A stretch of 64,000 bases of DNA from Dehalococcoidia bacterium (GTDB lineage: Bacteria > Chloroflexota > Dehalococcoidia > Lucifugimonadales > UBA3495): contig DPHC01000005.1 of assembly GCA_003523055.1 (NCBI GenBank), positions 153,354-217,353 on the forward strand, in the 5' to 3' direction. Below the pieces are notes generated by a model. That model had not been told where the DNA came from. It saw nothing but the letters and a program-made list of their open reading frames with translations, and did not search any database. This document shows positions 17,387 to 26,578 of this stretch, piece after piece. Numbering within the stretch: position 1 is the stretch's first letter; each line of letters opens with the position of its first letter. The translations under genes were made by a program, and so were the position numbers.

Positions 17387-18604
17387 ATGTCTACAGGTAT
17401 AACAGAAGTTTTAAATGGGACTATAACCTCACCAATAGGATTTGTTGCTGGAGCAACTTATGCTGGCTTAAAGACTTTTTCTGAAGACAAACTTGATTTA
17501 GGTTTGATTGTTTCCGAAAATATTTGTGTCGCTGCAGGAGTATTTACTACAAGTTCAATACGATCACCATCTGTTGATGTTACGGCTGAACACATCAGCG
17601 ACTCTTCAGCAAAGGCTATTGTTGTTAATGCTGGAATTGCCAATGCTTGTGTGGGAGACCAAGGATTTTTGGATGCTAGAGAAATTGCACAATTGGTAGC
17701 AGGGAAAATTGACTGTGATTTCACAGATGTTTTGGTATGTAGCACTGGCGTTATAGGCGTAGAACTTCCTATGTCTTTAGTTAGAACAGGGATATCAAAA
17801 TTATCAGTAGATAAAAACTCAGGAACTGATGTAGCTAAAGCAATGATGACTACAGACACTCGAACTAAAGAAATATCAGTAGAATTTCAAATTGGCACTA
17901 AAACAGTCACAATGTCAGGAGTAGCTAAAGGATCTGGAATGATTCATCCGAACATGGCTACTATGCTCGGATTTATTACCACCGACGCAAACGTAGAAAA
18001 AGTATTTTTACAAAGAGCCTTGAGTGGAGTTGCTGATGATACATTTAATATGCTAACTGTCGACGGAGATACTAGCACAAATGACACAGTTTTGATTTTA
18101 GCTAATGGAGCTGCGGATAATAATTTAATAGAACAAGATTCTGATAGTGCAGATATTTTCATCGAAGCATTGAAACATGTATGTACGGATTTAGTTAGAA
18201 AACTGGCTTCAGATGCTGAAGGTGCGTCCACTCTTATTACAATTGAGGTATTAGGGGCCAAAACAAAAGAAAATGCTCGAAAGGCAGCTAAAACAATTGC
18301 CTCTTCTAGCTTAGTAAAATCAGCAGTTTATGGGTCGGACCCTAATTGGGGAAGAATTTTAGCTGCCTTAGGGAGAAGTGATGTAGAACTTGTAGAAAAT
18401 GCAATTGATTTATTTGTAAATGGCGTATGTATTATGGAATCTGGAAAACCGATTCCCTTTCATAAAGATGCTGTTGTAGCGTTAATGCAGCAATCAGAAG
18501 TAATATTCAGGCTCAACTTGAATATTGGCGATGGCAATGCCGTTGCATGGGGATGCGATTTAACCGAGCAATATGTAATTATTAATAGTGCATATACTAC
18601 TTAG
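17387..18604 (+). CDS. argJ: Bifunctional glutamate N-acetyltransferase / amino-acid N-acetyltransferase ArgJ
   Basis: 405 residues, standard ArgJ length. The proenzyme self-cleaves between Ala191 and Thr192 in the motif H-P-N-M-A-T-M-L-G-F, and Thr192 becomes the nucleophile. K-G-S-G-M-I precedes it. The enzyme moves acetyl from N-acetylornithine to glutamate, so the arginine pathway recycles acetyl groups. It is the first gene of an argJ-argB-argD-argG run, all on the plus strand with gaps of 16-76 bp. Whether it can also use acetyl-CoA cannot be read from the sequence. Confidence 0.96.
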   Translation: MSTGITEVLNGTITSPIGFVAGATYAGLKTFSEDKLDLGLIVSENICVAAGVFTTSSIRSPSVDVTAEHISDSSAKAIVVNAGIANACVGDQGFLDAREIAQLVAGKIDCDFTDVLVCSTGVIGVELPMSLVRTGISKLSVDKNSGTDVAKAMMTTDTRTKEISVEFQIGTKTVTMSGVAKGSGMIHPNMATMLGFITTDANVEKVFLQRALSGVADDTFNMLTVDGDTSTNDTVLILANGAADNNLIEQDSDSADIFIEALKHVCTDLVRKLASDAEGASTLITIEVLGAKTKENARKAAKTIASSSLVKSAVYGSDPNWGRILAALGRSDVELVENAIDLFVNGVCIMESGKPIPFHKDAVVALMQQSEVIFRLNLNIGDGNAVAWGCDLTEQYVIINSAYTT

Positions 18605-18634
18605 ATCATTGTAGATTTACTGAGCGTTATTAAA

Positions 18635-19444
18635 ATGGAGCCAAATGTGTCAAATATTGATTTGGTAGTAAAAATTGGAGGGAGTACATTAGGAAACCAT
18701 GATACTACCATTAAAGATTTAGTTGAATTGCAAAGTGAAGGATATAGAATAGTTGTTGTTCATGGCGGCGGAAATGTAATTTCTGACTGGATGAAAAAAC
18801 AAAACTTAACACCTGTATTCATTGACGGATTAAGAGTGACTGATAGACCAAGTTTGGACATAGTAGTAGCTGTATTGACTGGCCTAATAAATAAAGAAAT
18901 GGTTTCTTTATTTAATCAATTAGGAGGTAAAGCTATTGGTATTAGCGGAATTGATGGACGCATGTTAGAAGGTACCATCCCTGATCCTCAATTAGGATAT
19001 GTCGGACAAGTAATTACAATAAATACTAATCCTATCAATGCAATCCTGGATTCAGGCTACATGCCTATGGTGTCTCCAGTTGGAGTTCATGTCCTTGATA
19101 ATTCAAACAATTCAGGAATTCCATTAAATATTAACGGAGATACGTCGGCAGGAGAATTAGCCAAAGCATTATCACCTGAAAGGTTGGTATTTTTGACTGA
19201 TGTTCCCGGGGTAATGGATAACAGCGGTCGAGTGATCTCTAAAATGAACATGAATATCGCAAACAATTTAATCAGTTCTGGGGCGATTAAAGGAGGAATG
19301 ATTCCTAAATTAGGCGCCTGTATTAATGCACTTGAGAGTGTAAAATATGCAGATATAATTGATGGAAGAATCCCAGGTTCTTTGAGAGATTGTGTGAATG
19401 ACAAAAAAAGTGGTACTAGAATTATGGGATCTAAAACTCAATGA
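18635..19444 (+). CDS. argB: Acetylglutamate kinase ArgB
   Basis: 269 residues. K-I-G-G-S near residue 13 and V-V-H-G-G-G-N near residue 43 form the phosphate-binding loops of the amino acid kinase fold; L-R-V-T-D near residue 68 and the N-G-D-T-S-A-G-E-L-A near residue 167 complete the substrate and nucleotide sites. It phosphorylates N-acetylglutamate in the second step of arginine synthesis. It lacks the N-terminal helix typical of arginine-inhibited hexameric enzymes, so feedback control may be weak; that is inference from length. Confidence 0.94.
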   Translation: MEPNVSNIDLVVKIGGSTLGNHDTTIKDLVELQSEGYRIVVVHGGGNVISDWMKKQNLTPVFIDGLRVTDRPSLDIVVAVLTGLINKEMVSLFNQLGGKAIGISGIDGRMLEGTIPDPQLGYVGQVITINTNPINAILDSGYMPMVSPVGVHVLDNSNNSGIPLNINGDTSAGELAKALSPERLVFLTDVPGVMDNSGRVISKMNMNIANNLISSGAIKGGMIPKLGACINALESVKYADIIDGRIPGSLRDCVNDKKSGTRIMGSKTQ

Positions 19445-19520
19445 TTTCATTTTTCATTTCAACTTTTTTATGATAGGTTTACATATCTGGATTACAATAA
19501 AAAATGCTTTGTGAGGTTCT

Positions 19521-20708
19521 ATGAATAGTGCTGACTGGATAGCTATAGAAAATAAATATTATGCTCAGACTGTGAGGCGACAACCTGTTGTTATTGAAAA
19601 AGGCATCGGGTCTAGAGTTTGGGATGCAGATGGAAAAGAATACTTGGATTTTGTTGCAGGTTGGGCTGTTGATAACTTAGGCCATTCTAATCCAATCATA
19701 ACTGAAGCAATTAAAAAGCAAGCAGAAACACTGCTTCAAACTTCGAACCAATTTTATACTATACCTCAATTGAAACTAGCTGAATTGTTGATAGAGAACA
19801 GTGCTTTAGATAAAGTATTTTTCAGCAATAGTGGGGCCGAAGCTAATGAAGGAGCAATCAAATTGGCTAGGCGCTATGGAATGATTAATAGAGACGGTGC
19901 TTATGAAATCATTACTGCTTTAAACTCGTTTCATGGGCGAACTCTTGGTACTGTAGCTGCCACTGGGCAACCGCATTATCAAGCGAATTTTGCTCCATTA
20001 TTACCTGGATTCGTGCATGTTGAATATAATGATTTCGAAGCTATTAAATCTGCTACTACTTCTAAGACAGCTGCTGTCATGTTAGAACCTATTCAAGGTG
20101 AAGGAGGAGTTATTATTCCAAGCAATGATTACCTTCCTAAAATCAGACAGTGGTGCACTGATAATAACTTGTTGTTGATATTGGATGAAGTTCAAACAGG
20201 AATTGGAAGATTAGGTAGTTTGTTTGGGTATCAAGAATATGGGATAGAACCAGATGTGATGACTTTAGCAAAGGGATTAGGATTTGGACTTCCTATAGGG
20301 GCATTTTTGTCTAAAGAATATTGCATGGCTTTGGTACCTGGGGACCATGGTTCAACTTTTGGAGGAAATGCACTTACAACTGCAGTAGCTTTTGAAGGAA
20401 CTAAGCATGTTATTGAAAATGGCATTTTAGAAAATGTAAAAGACATGGAAAGCTATTTCATGGGAGCTTTAAATAACCTTAAAGAAAAATATGGCTTTAT
20501 TAATGAAATAAGAGGAAAAGGATTATTGATTGCTATGGAATTTGATAAAGATATATCTGGAGAGGTGATAACTGCTTGTAATGAGGCGGGATTATTGCTT
20601 AACGCACCAAGACCTAATGCTATTAGATTTATGCCAGCCTTAAATATAGGTACGCCAGAAATCGATGAATGCATTAACAAATTAGAAATTGTATTAAGTA
20701 ATATTTAA
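19521..20708 (+). CDS. argD: Acetylornithine aminotransferase ArgD (class III)
   Basis: 395 residues. N-S-G-A-E-A-N-E near residue 103 binds PLP phosphate, F-H-G-R-T-L-G near residue 137 is conserved in the acetylornithine/ornithine group, L-D-E-V-Q-T-G near residue 221 carries the cofactor-pairing Asp, and Lys251 (L-A-K-G-L-G) forms the Schiff base. It converts N-acetylglutamate semialdehyde to N-acetylornithine with glutamate as donor, and may double as succinyldiaminopimelate aminotransferase. Placement between argB and argG supports the arginine role. Confidence 0.94.
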   Translation: MNSADWIAIENKYYAQTVRRQPVVIEKGIGSRVWDADGKEYLDFVAGWAVDNLGHSNPIITEAIKKQAETLLQTSNQFYTIPQLKLAELLIENSALDKVFFSNSGAEANEGAIKLARRYGMINRDGAYEIITALNSFHGRTLGTVAATGQPHYQANFAPLLPGFVHVEYNDFEAIKSATTSKTAAVMLEPIQGEGGVIIPSNDYLPKIRQWCTDNNLLLILDEVQTGIGRLGSLFGYQEYGIEPDVMTLAKGLGFGLPIGAFLSKEYCMALVPGDHGSTFGGNALTTAVAFEGTKHVIENGILENVKDMESYFMGALNNLKEKYGFINEIRGKGLLIAMEFDKDISGEVITACNEAGLLLNAPRPNAIRFMPALNIGTPEIDECINKLEIVLSNI

Positions 20709-20724
20709 TAATGAATTTGAGTAA

Positions 20725-21909
20725 ATGATGAAGAAAAAAATAGTTTTAGCATACAGTGGTGGCCTTGACACTTCAGTTGCAGTTCCATGGTTGAAAGAAA
20801 ATTATGACGCTGAAGTAATTACAGTAACAATTGATTTGGGAATGGTTGATTTAGCATTAATCAAGAAACGTGCTATTGATGTAGGAGCTGATAAAGCAGT
20901 AACTATAGATGCTAAACAGATGCTAGTAGATGAATTTTTGTGGCCAGCTCTTAAAGCTGGAGCTATATATGAAGAAGAGTATCCTCTGGCTACTGCATTA
21001 GGCCGACCTCTGATAGCAAGATGTTTGGTAGATGTTGCTAAAGAAGAAGGCGCTTATGCGATTGCTCATGGATGTACAGGAAAAGGAAATGATCAAGTTC
21101 GCATAGAAGTGAACGCTGCTTCATTATTTCCTGAAGTAGAACTTATTGCCCCGATAAGAGAATGGGGAATGAGTAGAGCTGATGAAGTAGAATATGCTAA
21201 TGAGAGGAATTTACCGATAAACATCAAAGATAGTAGATTTTCAGTAGATGAAAATCTATGGGGAAGGAGTGCTGAAGCGGGAGAACTTGAAGATCCTTGG
21301 TCTGAACCTCCTGAAGAAGCTTATACATGGACTTCTTCAAGCATGGATGCTCCTGATGAAAAAAAATATATTGAAATAGATTTCGACAAAGGAATTCCTG
21401 TAAGGATAGATGGCACGCAAATTCCTAGTATAGAATTGATTGTTAAATTGAACGAGATAGCCGGTAAGTACGGTATAGGCCGAATAGATCATGTTGAAAA
21501 TAGGCTAGTTGGTATTAAATCTAGAGAAATATATGAGTCACCAGCTGGTGTGTTGTTGCATATTGCGCATAAAGCACTGGAAGATTTGACGTTAAGCAAA
21601 GATCAAGCACGTTTTAAAGCTAGTATATCTAAAGAGTATGCAGAAATTGTTTACAATGGGTTGTGGTTTGGTAGGCATAGATTAGACTTAGACAAGTATG
21701 TTGAAAGCTCTCAAGCTTATGTGACTGGAACAGTTAGAATGCTATTGTATAAAGGTAACTGCAGAGTAGTAGGCCGGAAATCCAATTATGGATTGTATTC
21801 TAAGAACTTAGCAACTTATGACAGAGATGATTCATTTGATCACTCGGCTGCTGAGGGATTTATAAAAATTTATGGGCTCTCCCAGAGAACAGAAAACTTA
21901 ATTAGATAG
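20725..21909 (+). CDS. argG: Argininosuccinate synthase ArgG
   Basis: 394 residues. A-Y-S-G-G-L-D-T-S at residues 9-17 is the ATP pyrophosphatase P-loop, and A-H-G-C-T-G-K-G-N-D-Q-V-R near residue 113 is the second signature. The enzyme joins citrulline and aspartate with ATP. The start begins ATGATG; either Met is possible. It follows argD by 16 bp. No argininosuccinate lyase (argH), argC or argF gene is in the window, so the last and intermediate steps are encoded elsewhere. Confidence 0.95.
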   Translation: MMKKKIVLAYSGGLDTSVAVPWLKENYDAEVITVTIDLGMVDLALIKKRAIDVGADKAVTIDAKQMLVDEFLWPALKAGAIYEEEYPLATALGRPLIARCLVDVAKEEGAYAIAHGCTGKGNDQVRIEVNAASLFPEVELIAPIREWGMSRADEVEYANERNLPINIKDSRFSVDENLWGRSAEAGELEDPWSEPPEEAYTWTSSSMDAPDEKKYIEIDFDKGIPVRIDGTQIPSIELIVKLNEIAGKYGIGRIDHVENRLVGIKSREIYESPAGVLLHIAHKALEDLTLSKDQARFKASISKEYAEIVYNGLWFGRHRLDLDKYVESSQAYVTGTVRMLLYKGNCRVVGRKSNYGLYSKNLATYDRDDSFDHSAAEGFIKIYGLSQRTENLIR

Positions 21910-21942
21910 ATATTATATTTCCTGTAGGAGGATTACGTAGTA

Positions 21943-23109
21943 ATGGCAATCGCTAATAGAATGAATAATTTAGGTACGGAAACGGCCTTTGAAGTTTTGA
22001 TGAAAGCTAGAAACTTGGAATCTCAAGGACAAACAATTATCCATTTGGAAATCGGTGAACCAGATTTCGATACACCTAAACATATTATTGAGGCAGGTGT
22101 GGATGCTTTAAAGAATGGATTTACTCATTATGGGCCAACGCCGGGGCTACCACAATTGAGAGAATCTATCGCAAGAAATAGCGAGAGAGTTCGAGGTATT
22201 AAAACTGATATTAATAATATTGTAGTCACGCCTGGCGCAAAACCTATCATGTTTTATATTATCTTAGCTCTATCAGAACCAGGTATGGAAGTAATTTATC
22301 CAAATCCAGGGTTTCCAATATATGAATCTATGATCAGGTTTTCAGGTGGAACTCCAGTTCCTATGCAATTATTAGAGGATTCTTCTTATCATCCGGATTT
22401 AGAAGATTTAAAAAATAAAATTAATGATAAAACCAGCCTTATCATATTAAACTCCCCTGAAAATCCTTGTGGCTCGGCTCTTACTTTGGAAGAATTACAA
22501 ACTATATCTGATATAGTTAAACAATATCCTAATGTGTATGTTATGGCCGATGAAATTTACAAAGACATACTATATAACGGTGAACACAATAGCATAGCAA
22601 CTTTGGATGGAATGCAAGATAGAACAATAATATTAGATGGATTTTCAAAAAGTTATGCTATGACTGGATGGAGACTGGGATATGGGATTATGCCTGAAGA
22701 ATTGGTGCCTCATGTGGTTAAATTAGCTGTAAATAGTGTATCGTGTGCTGCATCGTTTTCCCAAATGGCTGCTATTGCAGCATTAGATGGTTCCCAAGAG
22801 GAAGTCCAGTCCATGGCAGCAGAATTTTCTACTAGAAAGGATTTGATAGTAGATGGATTAAGAAGTATAAAAGGCGTCCGTTGCCCTGATCCAGAAGGAG
22901 CATTCTATGTCTTTCCTAATATATCTTCTACAGGATTAAAAAGTAATGAATTTGAAGATAGAGCCTTGAAAGAGGCTGGGGTAGCATTACTCTCAGGTTC
23001 TGCATTTGGCAAATTTGGAGAAGGATATGTGCGGTTGTCGTATGCCAATTCACAAGAGAACATTAAAATTGCCATTGAATCACTTGATAAATTCATTACA
23101 TCTTTGTGA
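21943..23109 (+). CDS. Class I/II PLP-dependent aminotransferase
   Basis: 388 residues of the aspartate aminotransferase fold I type. G-E-P-D-F-D-T-P near residue 38, the Y-G-P-T-P-G-L-P loop near residue 63, N-S-P-E-N-P-C-G near residue 170 and Lys236 (D-G-F-S-K-S-Y-A-M) for PLP binding are visible. AGGAGG precedes the ATG. The substrate may be aspartate, alanine or an aromatic amino acid; sequence alone does not decide. It lies 33 bp after argG, so it may supply aspartate for ArgG, or simply share the transcript. Confidence 0.88.
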   Translation: MAIANRMNNLGTETAFEVLMKARNLESQGQTIIHLEIGEPDFDTPKHIIEAGVDALKNGFTHYGPTPGLPQLRESIARNSERVRGIKTDINNIVVTPGAKPIMFYIILALSEPGMEVIYPNPGFPIYESMIRFSGGTPVPMQLLEDSSYHPDLEDLKNKINDKTSLIILNSPENPCGSALTLEELQTISDIVKQYPNVYVMADEIYKDILYNGEHNSIATLDGMQDRTIILDGFSKSYAMTGWRLGYGIMPEELVPHVVKLAVNSVSCAASFSQMAAIAALDGSQEEVQSMAAEFSTRKDLIVDGLRSIKGVRCPDPEGAFYVFPNISSTGLKSNEFEDRALKEAGVALLSGSAFGKFGEGYVRLSYANSQENIKIAIESLDKFITSL

Positions 23110-23144
23110 GTCATATAATCAAATATAATCACTGGAGTTACTAA

Positions 23145-24257
23145 ATGGAATTTGGCTTAACAGAATTTCAGCAAATGATAAAAAATAGCTCTAATGAATT
23201 TTTATCTCAAGAATGTGATATGTCATTTGTGAAAGAAATGGAAACCAGCAAAGATGGATACACTCAAGAATTTTGGAAACAAATAGTTTCTCAGGGATGG
23301 ACAGGAATTTCACTTCCAGAAGAATATGGCGGAACAGGAGGCTCTTTTTTAGATTTGGCGGTATTGATAGAGAATATGGGTCGATATTTGGCACCTGGGC
23401 CATTACTTTCAACACTTGTCCTAGGTGGTTTAACGGTGTTAGAAGGAGGAACTGAAGAACAAAAACAAGAATTGCTACCCCTGATAACTAATGGAGAATT
23501 GATAATTACATTAGGGCTTTCCGAAGAGAGTTGTGATTATAGTTTTGACCATATTAAAACTATAGCTACCCGTGAAGGAAGCTCATATTTGATCACAGGA
23601 ACTAAACTATTTGTGCCATATGGTCATATGGCAGATTTGATCATAGTGCCAGCTGTAACTGAAGAATTAAACGTTAAATTATTTTTAGTAAATACTAAAG
23701 CTTCAGGAGTTGAGATATCACCAATGTTAATGATGTCAGCAGATAGGCAAACAGAAATCCAATTAACAAATGTTGAAGTTGGTAGTGATAAAATATTAGG
23801 CGAGAAGAACGATTCGTTAACAGTACTGAACAACGCGTTTATAAGGATTATTATTGCTAAATGTTTAGAAATGACCGGAAGCTTAACAGCAACTTTAGAT
23901 ATAACATTGGAATATGTTAAACAACGATCTCAATTTGGAAGATCTATCGGATCGTTTCAGGCTATACAACATCATTGCTCTAATATAGCTATTGATTTGG
24001 AGGGTTGCCGCCATGTTTCTTATCAAGCTGCATGGGCGCTATCTGAAGGAATGGATTCTAAAAAATATGCGCACATGGCCAAATCATGGTTAAATGAAGC
24101 ATCTCAGCGAATCTGCATGTTAACCCATCAATCCCATGGAGCGATTGGTTTTACTAAAGATTATGATTTGCAAATGCATACAAGGTGGTTAAAATCACAG
24201 GAACTTCTTTATGGTAATGAAGATTACCATAAAGAACAATATATAAATTTAATATAA
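23145..24257 (+). CDS. Acyl-CoA dehydrogenase family protein
   Basis: 370 residues. L-P-E-E-Y-G-G-T-G-G near residue 57, the central beta domain, and V-K-Q-R-S-Q-F-G-R-S-I-G-S-F-Q-A-I-Q near residue 260 are typical FAD and acyl-CoA contact motifs. It resembles the shorter acyl-CoA dehydrogenases that act as subunits of heteromeric enzymes in steroid or branched-chain breakdown, but no partner gene is adjacent. It oxidises an acyl thioester at C2-C3 with FAD and passes electrons to electron transfer flavoprotein. The substrate is unknown. Confidence 0.85.
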   Translation: MEFGLTEFQQMIKNSSNEFLSQECDMSFVKEMETSKDGYTQEFWKQIVSQGWTGISLPEEYGGTGGSFLDLAVLIENMGRYLAPGPLLSTLVLGGLTVLEGGTEEQKQELLPLITNGELIITLGLSEESCDYSFDHIKTIATREGSSYLITGTKLFVPYGHMADLIIVPAVTEELNVKLFLVNTKASGVEISPMLMMSADRQTEIQLTNVEVGSDKILGEKNDSLTVLNNAFIRIIIAKCLEMTGSLTATLDITLEYVKQRSQFGRSIGSFQAIQHHCSNIAIDLEGCRHVSYQAAWALSEGMDSKKYAHMAKSWLNEASQRICMLTHQSHGAIGFTKDYDLQMHTRWLKSQELLYGNEDYHKEQYINLI

Positions 24258-24281
24258 TAATAACCTGAGGAGTAATAAATT

Positions 24282-24623
24282 ATGGCAGATTGTATTTTTT
24301 GCAACATAGTTAGAGATTCAACAAACGAGTCAATTATTTACAAAGACGATAAAGTAGTAGTAATAAGAGATACTAATCCACAAGCAAGAATACATGTATT
24401 GATAATTCCAAATATGCATTTAAATTCACTTGCTTACATTGGACCAGGGCAAGTACCAATAATGGGCCATTTATTTGTGGTAGCTGAAGAAATGGCACGC
24501 CGGGAAGGAATCGCATTAAGCGGTTACAGAACTGTTTTGAATCAAGGCTCAGATTCAGGACAAGAAATTTCTCATTTACATATGCACGTTATAGGAGGCC
24601 AGCCTCTAGCTGCAATAGGTTAA
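24282..24623 (+). CDS. HIT family nucleotide-binding protein (HinT type)
   Basis: 113 residues. Cys4 and Cys7 (C-I-F-C) can bind zinc at the N-terminus, and the H-x-H-x-H signature is at His98, His100 and His102. HinT-type enzymes hydrolyse nucleoside phosphoramidates and adenylylated amino acids. A GAGGAG lies upstream of the ATG. It is followed 9 bp later by the YqeK-like HD gene, so the two are likely co-transcribed and both act on nucleotides. Confidence 0.92.
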   Translation: MADCIFCNIVRDSTNESIIYKDDKVVVIRDTNPQARIHVLIIPNMHLNSLAYIGPGQVPIMGHLFVVAEEMARREGIALSGYRTVLNQGSDSGQEISHLHMHVIGGQPLAAIG

Positions 24624-24632
24624 AATATCATA

Positions 24633-25202
24633 ATGAATTCGATGTACGAAGGGATATCAGATTTAGTCGACAAATTACCAGACGGATTGAGGCGCCATAG
24701 TGATACCGTAAAGTCTATTGCGGAGAACCTTGCGAATGTACATAATGCAGATGCCGATTTGGCGGTTATGGCAGCTAAAGGTCATGATATTGCTAGATTG
24801 ATTGCTCCTCACGATTTATTAAAACATGCATGTGAATATAAAATTCCGCTCACTGATGTAGACCGGCAAATTCCAATGCTTTTACATGGGCCTGTAGGAG
24901 CGGAAATGTTATTATCGCAATTTCCAACATTGCCAGATTCAGTTTATAGAGCTATATATTGGCATACAACATTTAATGCTGGTTTAGATGACATTGGTAA
25001 AATAGTTTTCCTTGCCGACAAATTGGACCCACAAAAATCAACTAGATACCCATATCAAAGGTTACTTCAAGATTTGTCAGAAAAAAATCTTAATAGAGCT
25101 GTTAAAGAATTTTTAAATAGAGAGATTATTTCTTTGGTTAATCAGTCAAAGTTAGTTCATCCTCGAATGTTAGAGGCTAGGAATATGATTATTATAGGTT
25201 GA
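24633..25202 (+). CDS. yqeK: HD-domain phosphohydrolase, YqeK-like
   Basis: 189 residues. R-R-H-S near residue 20, the His51-Asp52 pair (G-H-D) and L-H-G-P-V-G-A near residue 83, then I-Y-W-H-T-T near residue 108 and F-L-A-D-K-L-D-P near residue 128 match YqeK, which splits symmetric diadenosine tetraphosphate into two ADP. YqeK usually lies in a nadD-yqeK-rsfS operon; here it follows a HIT gene instead, and nadD and rsfS are not seen. The 3' end nearly meets the convergent enoyl-CoA hydratase gene. Confidence 0.82.
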   Translation: MNSMYEGISDLVDKLPDGLRRHSDTVKSIAENLANVHNADADLAVMAAKGHDIARLIAPHDLLKHACEYKIPLTDVDRQIPMLLHGPVGAEMLLSQFPTLPDSVYRAIYWHTTFNAGLDDIGKIVFLADKLDPQKSTRYPYQRLLQDLSEKNLNRAVKEFLNREIISLVNQSKLVHPRMLEARNMIIIG

Positions 25203-25203
25203 T

Positions 25204-26037
25204 TTATTTAGCCTTGTACACTGGTGTACGTTTTTCTATAAATGACTGGGTAGCTTCTTTAAAGTCTTCTGTTTCATGCAATTTCAGTGGTTGGAGATAC
25301 AAATCTGCATTTATGGATGGCATAGACCATAAATTACGAGATAGGCGAACGCCTGCTCTAGCGGCTAATGGAGGGGTGGCGACTACTAAGGTTGCTAATG
25401 CTTCGGCTTCTTGTAAGAGCAGGCTTAGTATTTTATTAGACTCATCGGGGGTGGGTTTAATTTCAGTGGTTATGTGGCTGGTGTCTACTATTCTATTTAT
25501 AAATCCTAATTGATAGAGTTTAGTGCTGTTTATGGGTTCTCCTGTAATTAACATTTCAGATATGATTTTAGAAGGCATGAATTGGTTCATTTTTGCCCAC
25601 ACATGCCCACCTGCTAATCCTCTTTTAGTTTCCGTTATTCCAAATTTACAGTCGGATGTTGATACAATCATGTCAGATTCAGCGGCGATTAGCATTCCGG
25701 CACCTAAAGCATAACCGTGGGTTGCCGCAATAACTGGCTTCCAATTAGCAGAGCGGCCCAGGAAACTTTCAGGATTAGCCCCTCTAGTTCGTTTAACTTC
25801 TTGGGCGCTATCCATTTGTGCAAATTTTTGTTTGATGTCTGCGCCTGCACAAAAACACCTTCCAGAGCCGTAAAGTATTGCGACCCAAGCTTCTTCATCT
25901 ACATCTAGTTCAAGTAAGGCCTCATGGAAATCTTGTTCAAATTGAAAATTGACTGCATTTAAGGATTTCGGTCTGTTGAAATTAATGTATGATATGTGGC
26001 CAATCCGTTCATAAGTCATTGTTTCATAATTTGTCAT
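25204..26037 (-). CDS. Enoyl-CoA hydratase/isomerase family protein
   Basis: 277 residues of the crotonase fold. N-F-N-R-P-K-S-L-N-A-V near residue 18, G-S-G-R-C-F-C-A-G-A-D-I near residue 57 (oxyanion loop) and H-G-Y-A-L-G-A-G near residue 105 are conserved. F-G-I-T-E-T-K-R-G-L near residue 132 covers the region of the catalytic glutamates, with one Glu retained. It may hydrate an enoyl-CoA or act as an isomerase. It stands alone on the minus strand. The ACAD genes nearby suggest the same beta-oxidation-type chemistry but no shared operon. Confidence 0.88.
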   Translation of the reverse strand: MTNYETMTYERIGHISYINFNRPKSLNAVNFQFEQDFHEALLELDVDEEAWVAILYGSGRCFCAGADIKQKFAQMDSAQEVKRTRGANPESFLGRSANWKPVIAATHGYALGAGMLIAAESDMIVSTSDCKFGITETKRGLAGGHVWAKMNQFMPSKIISEMLITGEPINSTKLYQLGFINRIVDTSHITTEIKPTPDESNKILSLLLQEAEALATLVVATPPLAARAGVRLSRNLWSMPSINADLYLQPLKLHETEDFKEATQSFIEKRTPVYKAK

Positions 26038-26245
26038 ATTTGAACCTCTTTTAAGTTAAAAACCGTGTTTATTTTCAATTTTAACACCAATATGGCCATA
26101 ATTAATTAAATTTACATAAAATTGTACTCATATGTGTAGATAGGAAGTATACATAATAGGCATAGTAATGGCGTAAGAGTAAACAAGGTTGAACTAGCGT
26201 TAGTTTTGTACGTTGGTGATGTGAATATTGTAGAGGTGTGAGGAT
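26038..26245. promoter_or_regulatory. Intergenic region upstream of the Cys-cluster HTH gene
   Basis: 208 bp divergent region. It has no recognisable gene. AT-rich stretches near 26095-26120 could be promoters, and AACTA-GCG-TTAGT near 26193 is a short inverted repeat. GAGGTGTGAGGA just before the ATG at 26246 is the likely ribosome binding site. Confidence 0.3.
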
Positions 26246-26578
26246 ATGACTACTTTTGACAATAGCGCTAAGACATATGAGGTGTCCCCGGAGTTTTTTC
26301 ATTATGAGGATACAGGTTGCGAAATTTCTAATTCGTGCCTTGATTGTCCATTGCCGCAGTGCAAGTATGATGATCCTGTTTGGTTTCAGAAATGCCAAAG
26401 ATTAGCTAAAGACATGAAAGTAATTAAGGCAATGCAAAAGGATGAATTAACAGTCGAAGAAACGGCTGAAAAATTCGATGTTACTGTCAGGACAATTTTC
26501 CGGATCATGAGACGGTTTAAAGATTCGGAAATTGATATAGATCCTAAAGAGTTAGAAATATTTGCTGCAAGCGTTTAA
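26246..26578 (+). CDS. Small Cys-cluster helix-turn-helix protein (probable DNA-binding regulator)
   Basis: 110 residues. The N-terminal part has four cysteines, Cys25-x5-Cys31-x2-Cys34-x4-Cys39 (within S-C-L-D-C-P-L-P-Q-C), a pattern able to bind zinc or an iron-sulfur cluster. Residues 66-95 form a helix-turn-helix (L-T-V-E-E-T-A-E-K-F-D-V-T-V-R-T-I) of the sigma-region-4/resolvase kind. I infer a small transcription factor that may sense metal or redox state. Its 3' end overlaps the convergent acyl-CoA dehydrogenase gene by 4 bp. No target can be named. Confidence 0.6.
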   Translation: MTTFDNSAKTYEVSPEFFHYEDTGCEISNSCLDCPLPQCKYDDPVWFQKCQRLAKDMKVIKAMQKDELTVEETAEKFDVTVRTIFRIMRRFKDSEIDIDPKELEIFAASV

